Positions 1-5,835 of a stretch of 9,044 bases of DNA are shown here, piece by piece. The stretch is taken from assembly GCA_021324715.1 (NCBI GenBank), contig JAJPIN010000167.1, positions 1 to 9,044 on the forward strand. Direction: 5' to 3'. This DNA comes from Nitrososphaeria archaeon (lineage in GTDB: Archaea; Thermoproteota; Nitrososphaeria; Nitrososphaerales; Nitrososphaeraceae). Below the pieces are notes generated by a model. That model did no database searches and was not told where the DNA came from. It worked only from the letters and a program-made list of their open reading frames with translations. Position 1 is the stretch's first letter. The number at the start of each line of letters is the position of its first letter. A program made the position numbers and the translations under genes.

Positions 1-181
1 CAAAATCATCAGACCCTCCCCAATCATAACACACTTTTGCAAATGTCCGTACTATAGTATCATCAACATCAGTCATGAAAATCTTTTTACAACCAAAAGC
101 TCTTGACACCAACGCAACGTGAGTCGTCGTACGATCATCTCTTACAAGTCTGTGTCCCAATCTGAGAACAGCAATTGACAT
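1..181 (-). CDS. trm56: tRNA (cytidine-56) 2'-O-methyltransferase aTrm56, N-terminal part (cut by window edge)
   Basis: This is the first 60 codons of a minus-strand gene that continues past base 1. The visible protein starts MSIAVLRLGHRLVRDDR and continues TTTHVALVSRAFG. This matches the N-terminal signature of archaeal aTrm56, a SPOUT-class enzyme that uses S-adenosylmethionine to methylate the 2'-hydroxyl of C56 in the tRNA T loop. The SAM-binding trefoil knot lies in the missing C-terminal part. The ATG at 181-179 overlaps the last base of the hflX stop codon (TAATG), so it is probably translated by coupling as the third gene of mbf1-hflX-trm56. Family assignment rests on the N-terminal pattern only, but that pattern is distinctive. 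Confidence 0.88.
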   Translation of the reverse strand, partial: MSIAVLRLGHRLVRDDRTTTHVALVSRAFGCKKIFMTDVDDTIVRTFAKVCYDWGGSDDF

Positions 182-1272
182 TAATTATCCACCTTCATCA
201 TACTCAGGTATATTTTCGATAGAATAGTTTCGAGGAGAACGTCAACATTCATCCCTGACTTTGAAGATATCATGACGGCGTTCTTATTACTTTGATTCAA
301 TATCCCAAGTTTCTCACACTTGTCCCTTGCATCTTCAAGGTTCACGAGATCCATCTTATTGAATACATAGATTATCTTTGCGATTGATACCCTCAAGTGA
401 ATCAAGACAGTGAAGCTACTTGATAATTGTTTTTTTAACATTTCGTAACTTTGACTTAAATCCAATACCAGAAGGATAATATTTGAAAAAATTAGTTCAT
501 GCAGGGTTGATTTAAATGCATCTATCATATAGGCAGGCAGTTTACTTATGAATCCAACTGTATCAGAAAACATTATTTTACCTCCCTTTATATTCACGAT
601 TCTGCTAGAGGTTGAGAGAGTCGTAAACAATTCCATGCCCACTAATTTTGTCTCTCCTGTCAGTAGATTGAAGAGGGTTGTCTTTCCAACAGAGGTGTAT
701 CCAATTATCGATACAGTTGGAAATCCTGATCTCGCCCTACCTGTTCTTTGTAAAAATTTTCTCTTCTCTTCCTTTATGAGTTTTTTTCTTAGAACGGAAA
801 TCCTTCTTTTTATGTCAAGCAAATGAACGTCTGCGTCGTATTTGCCCAACCCAAAAAAGCCTGGTTGTTCGCCCCTCTTCGCAAGTCTGACCTTCTCTTT
901 GATTCTTACTGCCTCGTAATGAAGTTCAGCAAGTTTTATCTGAATTTTTGACTCTTCGTTACTAGATCTTAGCCTAAAGATTTCAAGAATAAGTTTCTCC
1001 CTATCAATGATATCGGTTTCACACAGTTTTGCCAAATTATATTGTTGGGTAGGCTTTAATATTTCATCAAAGATTACAAATTCAATATTCAAAGAATTAA
1101 TCAATTCCCTTACTTCGTCAGCTTTTCCTTTTCCAATACCAAACTTTGATCTTGTTAAATGTCTCTGAGTCACAACATGCACTACAGAATAACCTGCAGA
1201 TTCTGCTAATGACTTTGCTTCACTAGCGATGTGTTTTGCGGGATAAGTGATAAGTATTGTAGGTTTATTCAC
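181..1272 (-). CDS. hflX: GTPase HflX (ribosome-associated)
   Basis: HflX-family GTPase, 363 aa from the GTG at 1272. HflX proteins bind the large subunit or whole ribosome and in bacteria split stalled ribosomes; the archaeal role is inferred. Domain order is an N-terminal HflX domain (about 1-95, with the stretch FGIGKGKADEV), a charged helical linker (about 100-180), then the G domain. Visible motifs are G1 GYTSVGKT (191-198), a switch I region with LFTTLSTSSR (215-224), G3 DTVGF (237-241), G4 NKMD (305-308) and G5-like SSKSG (336-340). A TTG at 1281 would add three residues but sits inside the GAGGT motif. The GTG has that motif 8 nt upstream, so I prefer it. The gene overlaps the mbf1 3' end by 8 nt and the trm56 start by 1 nt. 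Confidence 0.93.
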   Translation of the reverse strand: MNKPTILITYPAKHIASEAKSLAESAGYSVVHVVTQRHLTRSKFGIGKGKADEVRELINSLNIEFVIFDEILKPTQQYNLAKLCETDIIDREKLILEIFRLRSSNEESKIQIKLAELHYEAVRIKEKVRLAKRGEQPGFFGLGKYDADVHLLDIKRRISVLRKKLIKEEKRKFLQRTGRARSGFPTVSIIGYTSVGKTTLFNLLTGETKLVGMELFTTLSTSSRIVNIKGGKIMFSDTVGFISKLPAYMIDAFKSTLHELIFSNIILLVLDLSQSYEMLKKQLSSSFTVLIHLRVSIAKIIYVFNKMDLVNLEDARDKCEKLGILNQSNKNAVMISSKSGMNVDVLLETILSKIYLSMMKVDN

Positions 1273-1675
1273 CGGAATCAACCTCAGTATAAAGGTTTAT
1301 TCGAAAATACCTTTCCAACTTTTTGGCCAGTTCATCATCGGGTTTGAGTGAGCCACTCTCTATTTTTCGTAACAATGAAGCCCGCTCCTTAATGATAAGT
1401 CCTAGCTGTTCATGTGTAAGCCCCTGTTTCATCCTAGATTTTCGAATTACTTCTGAAAAATTATCGACCAGGATTGTTGAGTCATTGAAAGTAATTTTAT
1501 TGGGCATTGCAATTTTTTTTGGTCTAGCGGAAACTCGAATTTGATTCTTTTGAAGTTCATTTGAGGGTTTGCCCCTTTTTGAACAATTCCTGCATACTCT
1601 AAGTACGTTGCCTTCTACATAGACCCTTATGGGATTATCAATAATCTGAATTCCGCAAATTTCGCAAGAAGTCAT
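1265..1675 (-). CDS. mbf1: Multiprotein bridging factor 1 (MBF1), zinc-ribbon plus Cro/C1 HTH
   Basis: Archaeal MBF1 of 136 aa, the usual length. The N terminus is a zinc ribbon with Cys4, Cys7, Cys28 and Cys31 (CEIC and CRNC). A basic flexible linker follows (about 32-72). The C-terminal half (about 73-128) is a helix-turn-helix of the Cro/C1 type, recognisable from SRMKQGLTHEQLGLIIKE and the later KIESGSLKPDDELAKKLE. In eukaryotes MBF1/EDF1 bridges activators and TBP and also binds collided ribosomes. Archaeal MBF1 lacks a demonstrated coactivator role and has been linked to the small ribosomal subunit. It is the first gene of an operon with hflX and trm56. The ATG at 1675 is the natural start and no strong SD is seen before it. 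Confidence 0.93.
   Translation of the reverse strand: MTSCEICGIQIIDNPIRVYVEGNVLRVCRNCSKRGKPSNELQKNQIRVSARPKKIAMPNKITFNDSTILVDNFSEVIRKSRMKQGLTHEQLGLIIKERASLLRKIESGSLKPDDELAKKLERYFRINLYTEVDSGE
1281..1285 (-). promoter_or_regulatory. Shine-Dalgarno of hflX inside the mbf1 3' end
   Basis: On the minus strand GAGGT lies 8 nt before the GTG at 1272, an ideal spacing. It lies within mbf1 coding sequence, so hflX is probably translated by re-initiation or coupling. It decides the hflX start in favour of GTG over the overlapping TTG at 1281. Confidence 0.6.
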
Positions 1676-1911
1676 AGATCAACTAATGATAAACGAGCTG
1701 CTTGTTTATTTTTTTCGAATACATAGTTTGAAACCTGTCAATCAATTATATTTACTAGTAACAAAATTGATGGGAAACCATTAATTTATAATAGAGCTAT
1801 CCAAATAATAGGCCGAAAAGATCTATCATCCCACATAAATTTGACTTATAATAATTTTATTTTTTCCTGGGAATGTTTTAAATAGAGAAATCAAATAGTA
1901 TCGAACAGGTC
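1676..1911. promoter_or_regulatory. Divergent intergenic region between mbf1 and the PUA gene
   Basis: A very A+T-rich 236-bp gap holds promoters for both directions. For mbf1 (minus strand) an A-rich TATA-like stretch lies at about 1705-1715, some 34 nt before the ATG; a better-looking AAATATAA at 1752-1745 would give a leader near 48 nt. For the plus-strand PUA gene TTTTAAATA lies at 1877-1885. Further TATA-like runs (about 1790-1800 and 1843-1860) have no matching gene. I see no RNA gene or repeat here. Confidence 0.4.
1877..1885 (+). promoter_or_regulatory. TATA box of the PUA-nac operon
   Basis: TTTTAAATA is centred 31 nt upstream of the TTG start at 1912. With archaeal TATA-to-TSS spacing (about 25 nt) the transcript would begin only a few bases before the start codon, so the mRNA is likely leaderless. 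Confidence 0.45.
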
Positions 1912-2388
1912 TTGAATCCTAACGAAAAAATTTCTTACCACTTAGATGCACTCTTTGGTAAAGGTGTGTCAGATGTTCTTCCTAGAGAAATATCATTTTC
2001 ATATTCTAGGAAAACTGGAAGAATCAAGAATTTCGGAATGAACGGACGACTTATAGGTACCTTAAGATCGGATGGAGGGATTGCACTTACTATTTTTGGC
2101 GCTTCGATTTTAATAACCTACGATAATTTTAAACAGAACTGTATAATTCCAAAAGAAGAAGCTATTACATTTGTAAGCGAAGGAAGATCATTATTCTGTA
2201 AACATGTCGAATGGTTCGGTTCAAATATCAATATTGGGTCAGAAGTGGTAGTGATAGATAATAATGACGACGTGCTTGCTGTAGGAAAGTCGGTACTTAG
2301 TCAATCACAGCTGTCGGGCAGAATAGGGGATGTTGCAGTTAAGATTAGAGAAGGAATAAAAAGTAGAGGAGACCAACAAAACTCATGA
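1912..2388 (+). CDS. PUA-domain RNA-binding protein (COG1370-like)
   Basis: A 158-aa protein with a pre-PUA region and a C-terminal PUA domain. Residues 29-66, with SRKTGRIKNF followed by a LIGTLRSDGGIALTIFGA stretch, resemble the domain preceding PUA in archaeal archaeosine-type tRNA-guanine transglycosylases. Residues about 79-148 form the PUA fold (EGRSLFCKHVEWF, then GSEVVVIDNNDDVLAVGKS, then GDVAVKIREG). PUA domains bind structured RNA such as tRNA or rRNA; no catalytic domain is present, so I infer an RNA-binding or ribosome/tRNA accessory role. The start is TTG; an in-frame TAA at 1879 excludes much longer versions and no upstream ATG exists. It overlaps nac by 4 nt (ATGA), implying coupled translation. 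The substrate is unknown. Confidence 0.85.
   Translation: MNPNEKISYHLDALFGKGVSDVLPREISFSYSRKTGRIKNFGMNGRLIGTLRSDGGIALTIFGASILITYDNFKQNCIIPKEEAITFVSEGRSLFCKHVEWFGSNINIGSEVVVIDNNDDVLAVGKSVLSQSQLSGRIGDVAVKIREGIKSRGDQQNS
2366..2372 (+). promoter_or_regulatory. Shine-Dalgarno-like site of nac
   Basis: GAGGAGA lies within the 3' end of the PUA gene, 12 nt before the ATG at 2385 and 15 nt before the adjacent ATG at 2388. Spacing is a little long, but it is the only purine-rich candidate. Confidence 0.4.
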
Positions 2389-2720
2389 TGCGCGGAAATC
2401 GCGATATGAGACGAATGCTGGACAAAATGGGCTTAAATATGCAGGAACTTTCCAATATTGAAGAAGTCATCATCAAAACAGAAACGAAGGAAATTTTCCT
2501 GTTAAAACCGCAAGTAATTGAAATGAAGGGTAAAGACAGTACTATCTTTCAAATAATTGCCGCAGATATAGAAGAAAAAGAAAGAGAGGTTCCTACTTTC
2601 AAAGAAGAAGACATTATTCTGGTTATGCAGCAAGCTTCAAGTTCAAGAGAGAAAGCGATAATGGCATTAACTGATACGAAAGGAGACATCGCGCAAGCGA
2701 TACTGAATCTCACGACATAG
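2385..2720 (+). CDS. nac: Nascent polypeptide-associated complex protein (archaeal NAC-alpha)
   Basis: Archaeal NAC of 111 aa, typical length. It acts as a homodimer at the ribosome exit tunnel and shields nascent chains. The N terminus (MMRGNRDMRRMLDKMGLNMQ) is the basic, ribosome-contacting segment. The NAC beta-barrel domain spans about 16-62 (VIIKTETKEIFLLKPQVIEM, then KGKDSTIFQI). A C-terminal UBA domain spans about 73-111 (EEDIILVMQQASSSREKAI, then GDIAQAILNL). Two consecutive ATG codons (2385 and 2388) are possible starts; the first overlaps the upstream stop as ATGA. It is co-transcribed with the PUA protein, consistent with ribosome-associated functions of both. Confidence 0.95.
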   Translation: MMRGNRDMRRMLDKMGLNMQELSNIEEVIIKTETKEIFLLKPQVIEMKGKDSTIFQIIAADIEEKEREVPTFKEEDIILVMQQASSSREKAIMALTDTKGDIAQAILNLTT

Positions 2721-2761
2721 AACTATTGTGATAGACTCGCAAGTCAGTTTCTAATGCAGAG

Positions 2762-2770
2762 TTAATATAT
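2762..2770 (+). promoter_or_regulatory. TATA box before the coiled-coil gene
   Basis: TTAATATAT is centred about 30 nt upstream of the ATG at 2797, giving a nearly leaderless transcript. It suggests the coiled-coil gene has its own promoter rather than depending only on read-through from nac. Confidence 0.45.
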
Positions 2771-2796
2771 GGTAATAGGAATTTCTGATTCAGGAT

Positions 2797-3135
2797 ATGT
2801 CCTCTGTAGAGAAAATCGTTAATGTGTTGTCTGAACTGGAAAAAGATATCGAGAGTTTATCACTTAAAGTTCATGATATGAAAAAGAGAATTCTAACCAA
2901 CTCTGACAAAGAAATATCTGATCTTCGAGAAAAAATAACAGAAATTGCTAAGACGGAATCAGAGAGAATAATCTCAGCTGCTAAACAGGAAGCAGAAGAG
3001 AAATCGCAGAAAATTTTGGCAGATGCGGAAACCAATCTGACAAATCTTAAAGAAAATACAAAACTTTCATTTGATAAGTCAGTTAATCTTGTAGTTGATT
3101 CAGTATTAAACAGAAAAGATACGAGCGAGACATAG
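2797..3135 (+). CDS. Small coiled-coil protein, possible A-type ATPase peripheral-stalk (subunit H/G-like)
   Basis: A 112-aa, charged, almost entirely helical protein with no membrane segment. Residues 1-50 form one heptad-like helix (VEKIVNVLSELEKDIESL). Residues 50-95 carry the alanine/glutamate-rich pattern ESERIISAAKQEAEEKSQK, typical of the H (G) subunit of archaeal A-type ATP synthases and of other stator proteins. It ends with a short VVDSV-type helix. Subunit H pairs with subunit E to form the peripheral stalks. The usual H is somewhat shorter, and no other ATPase gene lies in this window, so the call is tentative; any low-complexity coiled coil could give this pattern. No SD is seen before the ATG; a TATA box at 2762-2770 fits a short leader. 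Confidence 0.5.
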   Translation: MSSVEKIVNVLSELEKDIESLSLKVHDMKKRILTNSDKEISDLREKITEIAKTESERIISAAKQEAEEKSQKILADAETNLTNLKENTKLSFDKSVNLVVDSVLNRKDTSET

Positions 3136-3163
3136 TAAATATTTTTAGAATAGACCATAAAAA

Positions 3164-3171
3164 TTTAATAA
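3164..3171 (+). promoter_or_regulatory. TATA box before the RNase H-fold gene
   Basis: TTTAATAA is centred about 24 nt upstream of the TTG at 3191, so transcription would start at or next to the start codon. No SD is present. This supports a leaderless TTG start. Confidence 0.45.
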
Positions 3172-3190
3172 GAATTAAAAATGAGTATAA

Positions 3191-3838
3191 TTGAATGGAA
3201 AGCCCTTAGTGATAGGACCGAATTCAAATCAAATAGTGGTAGCAACCGTCGAGGGTCGACCGTATTATAAAATTGTGACCATGCTAAAATCTATGAATAT
3301 TGGTTTTTCTTCACTCTCTCCAGAAGAAGCTTCACAGACAAATGCGAAAATAATCATCACCACAAAAGAGGAAGCATCCTTAATTAGAAGACAAGACCTA
3401 ATGTATGATTTTCAGTTAGATACATTCCCACCACTCTTTAAGGCAATGCTGTTAAAAAATTTGAATGGTAATTATACAGAAGACATTTTAGTAGTAGGGG
3501 TTGATCCTGGAATCAGGATAGGAATTTACGTGCTTTACCTACACTCAGAATTATACAGTACAGTTCAGGGCTCGTTAAGGGAGGCGGTAAAATTCATAAT
3601 AAATATAATGTCTTGCATAAATTCCAGTAAAAAAATACTTAAAATCGGAAATGGCGATTCGACCATATGTAACCACATTGCAAAAGCAATAAAGAAACAA
3701 AATAGATCAGTAAGAATAGAGATTGTTAATGAATTCGGTACTTCTCAAAATATCCTCCCAAATTGCCGCGGAAATAAAGATGTAAAATCCGCAAGGTCTA
3801 TAGCACTCCGTCCTGGTCGCACATTCCAGATAAATTAA
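3191..3838 (+). CDS. Predicted RNase H-fold (RuvC/YqgF-like) protein
   Basis: A 215-aa protein in two parts. Residues 1-95 (GPNSNQIVVATVEGRPYYKI, later IIITTKEEA) form an alpha/beta region I do not recognise. Residues 98-208 look like an RNase H-like fold: VVGVDPGIRIGI (Asp105) matches the first catalytic strand of RuvC/YqgF proteins, KIGNGD (151-156) resembles RuvC's second strand, IVNEFGTS carries Glu181, and GNKDVKSARSIALR (194-207) carries Asp197 on a helix. The D-E-D set suggests metal-dependent nuclease chemistry, possibly on branched DNA or on RNA, but activity is inferred. It could also be an inactive scaffold. TTG is the first usable start: an in-frame TAA lies directly before it, and the ATG at 3181 is in another frame. 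Its own TATA box makes a separate transcript likely. Confidence 0.7.
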   Translation: MNGKPLVIGPNSNQIVVATVEGRPYYKIVTMLKSMNIGFSSLSPEEASQTNAKIIITTKEEASLIRRQDLMYDFQLDTFPPLFKAMLLKNLNGNYTEDILVVGVDPGIRIGIYVLYLHSELYSTVQGSLREAVKFIINIMSCINSSKKILKIGNGDSTICNHIAKAIKKQNRSVRIEIVNEFGTSQNILPNCRGNKDVKSARSIALRPGRTFQIN

Positions 3839-4000
3839 TAATTAGACTGCCTTCTAGATATTCATACATCAGGTATTTAATCAACCTTAAAATATAAATT
3901 AAATAAAGATTTTTCAATCGTGATACTTGATAAAAAAGGAGATTTAGATTGAAAGCAAATGATTTAGATATGTTGATGTACTTCAAAACTCCCAATAGCA
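3839..4000 (+). promoter_or_regulatory. Upstream region of the PAC-like/UbiD operon with two TATA-like boxes
   Basis: The 162-bp gap contains AATATAAAT at about 3891-3899 and TTTAGATA at 3963-3970. The second is centred 34 nt before the TTG at 4001 and fits that gene. The first would start a transcript near 3920, just ahead of a strong SD (AAGGAG at 3936-3941) and the small open frame described separately. Confidence 0.35.
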
Positions 4001-4083
4001 TTGGACGAAACCCACCAAGGGAACTTTATAGAGAAAAAAATTACATTGAAATCAAACAGAGTTTTCCTATTAAAATTCATTGA
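3949..4083 (+). CDS. Possible SD-led small overlapping ORF (44 codons), uncertain
   Basis: A TTG at 3949 sits 7 nt after AAGGAG (3936-3941), the best SD in the plus-strand part of the window. The frame encodes 44 residues, beginning MKANDLDMLMYFKTPNSIG, and stops at 4081-4083, overlapping the first 83 nt of the downstream gene in another frame. I do not recognise the peptide. It could be a leader ORF that couples translation to the PAC-like gene, or a coincidence of an A+T-rich leader. The downstream gene's frame has no ATG start of its own, which makes the SD worth noting. Confidence 0.25.
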   Translation: MKANDLDMLMYFKTPNSIGRNPPRELYREKNYIEIKQSFPIKIH

Positions 4084-4360
4084 ATTCAATAATGGTTGTT
4101 TTGTTTCCCTTTCTGAAGATTTGTGCAAAATAGGTGGTATCCATGTTTCAATCGCATCCAATAACAGGACTCAGAGCGCTAAAGTAATACCGAATATTAG
4201 GGATCCAATGTTTATGAAGACTTTATCAGAAAAAATTTCGTTAATGATAAATGGGATAGTAATAACCAACTTCAACAATAAAAATCCAATGTCTTTGAGT
4301 GAAATGCAGGAACTCATGAACGAAGTTTTAAAAATAATGGAAACAAAAACAAGTGATTAG
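4001..4360 (+). CDS. Small protein resembling proteasome assembly chaperone PAC3/PAC4
   Basis: A 119-aa protein without membrane or metal motifs. Its pattern is a beta hairpin (EKKITLKSNRVFLLKFIEF), a conserved-looking NGCFVSLSEDLCKIGGIHVS (31-50), a strand ending in KVIPNIRDPMFMKTLSEKI (61-79), a strand NGIVIT (84-89) and a C-terminal helix (MSLSEMQELMNEVLKIM). From memory this order resembles human PSMG3 (PAC3): a QFGKMG-like strand, then a short acidic loop before a helix, a strand, and a final helix. PAC3/PAC4 proteins help assemble the 20S alpha ring. This is fold-level inference; identity is low and no other proteasome gene is nearby. The TTG start is the first usable codon after the in-frame TGA at 3974. 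It lies 2 nt before the UbiD-family gene. Confidence 0.5.
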   Translation: MDETHQGNFIEKKITLKSNRVFLLKFIEFNNGCFVSLSEDLCKIGGIHVSIASNNRTQSAKVIPNIRDPMFMKTLSEKISLMINGIVITNFNNKNPMSLSEMQELMNEVLKIMETKTSD

Positions 4361-4362
4361 GC

Positions 4363-5733
4363 GTGAGAACCACAAAATTTGAATACAACAAGATCCTCAG
4401 ATTTACAGATTTTATAAGTCAATTAGAAAGTACAAATCAATTAGTAAGGATAAAAAAAACTGTTAATCCAAAATTTGAACTAGCAGCTATTGTAAGCAAA
4501 TTGGATAACGGAAAAGCGGTACTTTTTGAATCAATAAAAGATAGCAAGGTAAAAGTTGCTGCAAACGTTTTAGGGACAAGGAATAGAGTTGCATTATCAA
4601 TAAATTCAAAAAATGAAAATTTAATACAAGAGAAGATTAATGAAGCTATAAAGACTAGGTCCGAAATAACAAATATTGATGATACCATTAATTGGGACAG
4701 AATCTCAAAGAACTTGTTTGACTTGCCTATAATAACGCATTTTGAGAAGGATTCAGGAGCCTTTATAACTTCATCTCTAGTGATAGCGAAAGACGCTGAA
4801 ACAGGAAGACAGAACTTATCCACTCATCGTTTATTGAGATTGGATAAAAGTAGAATGGCTATAAGGATGGTGGAAGGGAGACATCTGCACAAATGCTTTA
4901 CTGGTGCCAAGGAACATAACGAAGACTTGCCGGTATCAATAATAATTGGAGCTCATCCAGCTATTTCTATTGCAGCAGCCTACCAAGCGCCATATGGAGA
5001 AAACGAATTGAACATTGCAAATTCATTAATGAATAATAGACTGACAATAACTAAATCACCCGGCACAGGTCTATATGTTCCTAAAAACGTTGAGATTCTC
5101 CTGGAGGGAAGGATTCTAGCAGATGAAACAGCAGAGGAACAAATGGTCGAAATGCTAAGAACATACGATTTTAAGAGAAGACAACCTATTTTTGAATTAG
5201 ACAAAATTTACTTAACAAACGATCCCATCTATCATGACATTTTGCCAGGATATGGAGAACACAGATTGTTGATGGGACTTCCAATAGAGTCCAAACTTTT
5301 CCATTTCATTAAGGATGTAGTTTCGGGTACTAGGACAGTACATCTAACTGATGGGGGGTGTAACTGGCTAGTCGCGGTCATTCAAATAAGAAAAAAACTA
5401 GAAGGAGAGCCAATGAATGCCATAGCTGCAGCATTTGCAGGACATCCGTCTCTAAAAATTGCAATCGTGGTAGATGATGACATAAATCCAAGAAATCCAT
5501 CAGAGGTAGAATATGCAATTTCGACAAGATGTCAAGCAGACAAGGATCTGTTGATAATTCCAAATTCAAAGGGATCAAGTTTGGATCCTTCAAGTGATCA
5601 ATATAATCTTCTAACTACTAAAATGGGCATTGACGCGACTGCGACACTTTTAAAATCAAAAGACAGGTTTGAAATTGCAAAAATACCCGGTCAGGAAAAA
5701 ATCAAACTTTCAGATTACATGCAAAGTATATGA
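4363..5733 (+). CDS. UbiD-family prenylated-FMN-dependent decarboxylase
   Basis: A 456-aa UbiD-family enzyme, normal length. These cytosolic decarboxylases use prenyl-FMN (made by UbiX, not here) to release CO2 from alpha,beta-unsaturated or aromatic acids. By alignment from memory with fungal Fdc1, the metal/cofactor residues are Asn151, His174 and Glu215, and the catalytic Arg-Glu-Glu set is Arg156, Glu258 and Glu263; the spacings N-R (5), R-H (18) and E-E (5) match. Other family stretches are IGAHPAISIAAAYQAP (195-210) and LTDGGCNWLVAVIQI (328-342). The usual E-G-P-F-G-E/D motif is EEQMVE here. In archaea a UbiD homologue serves the modified mevalonate pathway (trans-anhydromevalonate-5-phosphate decarboxylase) and others serve quinone synthesis; I cannot choose firmly. 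The GTG start lies 2 nt after the previous stop, so it is co-transcribed with the PAC-like gene. Confidence 0.9.
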   Translation: MRTTKFEYNKILRFTDFISQLESTNQLVRIKKTVNPKFELAAIVSKLDNGKAVLFESIKDSKVKVAANVLGTRNRVALSINSKNENLIQEKINEAIKTRSEITNIDDTINWDRISKNLFDLPIITHFEKDSGAFITSSLVIAKDAETGRQNLSTHRLLRLDKSRMAIRMVEGRHLHKCFTGAKEHNEDLPVSIIIGAHPAISIAAAYQAPYGENELNIANSLMNNRLTITKSPGTGLYVPKNVEILLEGRILADETAEEQMVEMLRTYDFKRRQPIFELDKIYLTNDPIYHDILPGYGEHRLLMGLPIESKLFHFIKDVVSGTRTVHLTDGGCNWLVAVIQIRKKLEGEPMNAIAAAFAGHPSLKIAIVVDDDINPRNPSEVEYAISTRCQADKDLLIIPNSKGSSLDPSSDQYNLLTTKMGIDATATLLKSKDRFEIAKIPGQEKIKLSDYMQSI

Positions 5734-5776
5734 AATTGTCATAAAGCTATCTAAAATTAATGCTACGATTTTGACA

Positions 5777-5782
5777 TTTTTT
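5777..5782 (+). terminator. T-run after the UbiD-family gene
   Basis: Six T residues about 44 nt after the stop codon, followed by more T-rich sequence, are compatible with archaeal oligo-T termination. No stem-loop is needed in archaea and none was found. The adjacent ATTTTATAAAAT at 5783-5794 is a perfect 12-nt palindrome that may simply reflect A+T richness. Confidence 0.3.
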
Positions 5783-5798
5783 ATTTTATAAAATAGAT

Positions 5799-5806
5799 TA
5801 AATATC
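5799..5806 (+). promoter_or_regulatory. TATA box of the 106-aa gene
   Basis: TTAAATAT is centred about 33 nt before the ATG at 5836, giving a very short leader. No SD is present before the ATG. Confidence 0.4.
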
Positions 5807-5835
5807 CAGTATACACATATTTCTGAGTACATGCC

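Noticed and set aside
548..826. Open frame on the plus strand inside hflX
   Set aside because: It is antisense to the conserved G domain, and its composition is that of a reverse-complement shadow; no SD or TATA box fits it.
3920..3952. 10-codon GTG frame (VILDKKGDLD) upstream of the SD-led small ORF
   Set aside because: It fits the transcript start predicted from the TATA at 3891-3899, but it is too short and unsupported to call a gene.
4437..4823. 128-codon minus-strand open frame inside the UbiD-family gene
   Set aside because: It lies fully opposite well-conserved UbiD sequence. Its hydrophobic composition reflects the complement of the coding strand.
5783..5794. 12-nt palindrome ATTTTATAAAAT
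   Set aside because: Made only of A and T in an A+T-rich gap; likely chance, and it does not fit the promoter spacing of the next gene.
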